Assembly (NCBI GenBank): GCA_030743445.1
Contig: JASLSL010000144.1
Location: forward strand, 1-8,148
Direction: 5' to 3'
Length of the DNA: 8,148 nucleotides
Origin: Alphaproteobacteria bacterium
GTDB lineage: Bacteria; Pseudomonadota; Alphaproteobacteria; UBA8366
Part shown: one piece after another, positions 7,073-8,148 of the stretch
How positions within the stretch are numbered: position 1 is the stretch's first letter
Layout of the letters: each line of letters begins with the position of its first letter
The notes under the pieces: model-generated
What the model was told of the DNA's origin: nothing
Seen by the model: the letters and a program-made list of their open reading frames with translations, nothing else
The model's database searches: none
Program-made: the position numbers and the translations under genes

Positions 7073-8148
7073 GGTTCACCTCGATGATCAAGCTCAGCGT
7101 AGGATCGACCCGTGCAATGTCGCCCGGGCGGACCAGGGTCGTCGAATCGAGCTGTTCGACCACCGCCGGGCCGGCGATCTCGTGCCCGGGGGCAAGGGCG
7201 GAACGGTCGTAGACCGGGGTCTCGGCCGGCGCTTGCGGCGTGAACCAGACGGCCCGGATCTCGACCGGGTCGGGTGCGCCCTTCGACTTCCTTAAAGTGG
7301 GTGCGCTTGGCCGGTCGAGCCGGCCGAGTGCCGTGAGCCGGTAGTTCACGATCTCCACCGCGTCGTCCGGATTGTGGAAGCCGTAGCTCCGCTCGTGGGC
7401 CTCGAAGAAGGCGCGGCGCAGATCGTCGGCGCGGATCGCGCCCGACGGGTCCTTGAGGGAGTCTTCGTCGCCGACCGGGACCGGAAGCTCGAAGTTCTGG
7501 CCGACGTAGCGCATATCGAAGGCGAGGCGCAGGGCGCGCCGACCGGCGGCGACCGCCTCCTGGGCGAACCACGCCTCGGCCGCATCGAGCAACGCCTGGA
7601 CGTGCGGCACGGCGGAGACGATGCCGCCGTCGTCGAGCGGTGTGTGCGCGGTGGCGACGAAATCCTCCTTGAGGTCCGAGACCACCAGTCCCTGGGCGCA
7701 GAGGATGCCGGGCGCCGGCGGCACGATGATCTCGGAGATGCCGAGCTCGACCGCGACGTCGGCGGCGTGCAGCGGTCCCGCCCCGCCGAGCGCCATCAGC
7801 GCGTAGTCGCGCGGGTCGTGGCCGCGCTCGATCGAGACGACGCGGATCGCCCGCACCATGTTGGCGACGACGATACCGATCATGCCGTGGGCGGTACGCT
7901 CGACCCCGTAGCCGAGCCGGTCGGCGATCGGCGCCAACGCCGCCTCGGCCGCCGCCGCCTCCAGCGCCATGGCGCCGCCGAGGAGGCCCTTGGGCGAGAG
8001 CCGTCCCAGGACCAGATTGGCGTCGGTCACCGTCGGCTCTGCGCCGCCGTGGCCGTAACACGCGGGTCCCGGCTCCGCCCCCGCACTCGCCGGGCCGACC
8101 TTCAGCAGCCCGTCGCGGTCGAACCAGGCGATCGAGCCACCGCCCGCG
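7059..8148 (-). CDS. hyuA: Hydantoinase A/oxoprolinase family subunit, C-terminal part (runs off right edge)
   Basis: About 362 residues are visible; the N-terminal half, which carries the actin-like ATPase domain start, is outside the window. At the right edge the frame reads through AGGGSIAWFDRDGLLKVGP, then the family hallmark GPACYGHGG followed by TVTDANLVLGRL, so the gene continues beyond the ATG-like position at 8030 and is not a short protein. Further motifs are ALMALGGAGPLHAADVA and PPAPGILCAQGLV, both typical of HyuA, and a C-terminal beta-rich part ending SLIIEVNHGQG. HyuA binds and hydrolyses ATP to activate the ring carbonyl and works with HyuB. The stop (TAA, 7061-7059) lies inside hyuB, so the two are translationally coupled and probably made in equal amounts. 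Substrate is not decidable here. Confidence 0.92.
   Translation of the reverse strand, partial: AGGGSIAWFDRDGLLKVGPASAGAEPGPACYGHGGAEPTVTDANLVLGRLSPKGLLGGAMALEAAAAEAALAPIADRLGYGVERTAHGMIGIVVANMVRAIRVVSIERGHDPRDYALMALGGAGPLHAADVAVELGISEIIVPPAPGILCAQGLVVSDLKEDFVATAHTPLDDGGIVSAVPHVQALLDAAEAWFAQEAVAAGRRALRLAFDMRYVGQNFELPVPVGDEDSLKDPSGAIRADDLRRAFFEAHERSYGFHNPDDAVEIVNYRLTALGRLDRPSAPTLRKSKGAPDPVEIRAVWFTPQAPAETPVYDRSALAPGHEIAGPAVVEQLDSTTLVRPGDIARVDPTLSLIIEVNHGQG

Noticed and set aside
7059..8030. Separate 323-residue protein starting at 8030
   Set aside because: The frame continues upstream through the canonical HyuA motif GPACYGHGG to the window edge, so this is the C-terminal part of a longer hyuA, not a short gene.

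Overview
The window looks like alphaproteobacterial chromosomal DNA, most likely of a Rhodospirillales-type lineage. Most of it is GC-rich. It carries the dcd - murA - DUF2948 block, and DUF2948 proteins are typical neighbours of murA in Alphaproteobacteria. It also carries two stand-alone PAS_5-type proteins, a family common in this class. The lineage call is inference from gene content; there is no rRNA or tRNA here.

Layout, left to right. (1) 1-436, minus strand: a type II toxin-antitoxin operon, toxin first (higB), then the start of higA, which leaves the window at the left edge. (2) 437-762: a control region holding two matched palindromes of the form CCC-N5-GGG and, from their position on, four CCCAA half-sites at an exact 27-bp period. 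They overlap the likely higBA promoter and run towards a weak promoter for the next gene. (3) 763-1497, plus strand: a GNAT-like acyltransferase of unknown substrate. (4) 2513-1428, minus strand: two tandem paralogous PAS-domain proteins. The second overlaps the end of the GNAT gene tail-to-tail by 70 bp. (5) 2571-2620: a very AT-rich stretch (8 G/C in 50 bases) with a perfect TATAAT for the PAS pair. (6) 2703-2876, plus strand: a 57-residue, highly basic small protein that starts at TTG behind a good ribosome binding site. (7) 3024-5367, plus strand: dcd, murA and a DUF2948 gene, joined by stop/start overlaps into one operon. (8) 8148-5375, minus strand: a hydantoinase/oxoprolinase pair, hyuA (N-terminal part outside the window) and hyuB, overlapping by 14 bp and converging on the murA operon with only 7 bp between stop codons.

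How they work together: Dcd feeds dUMP/dTTP supply. MurA commits UDP-GlcNAc to peptidoglycan. The DUF2948 protein has no known role. HyuA and HyuB would form a two-subunit, ATP-dependent lactam/imide-opening enzyme whose substrate cannot be read from sequence. The left 2.5 kb (toxin-antitoxin, GNAT, PAS proteins) looks accessory; the right part is core plus catabolic. I see no CRISPR array, IS element, tRNA or phage gene. The most unusual signal is the 27-bp periodic half-site array in front of higBA; the small TTG-start basic protein gene is the item most easily missed.
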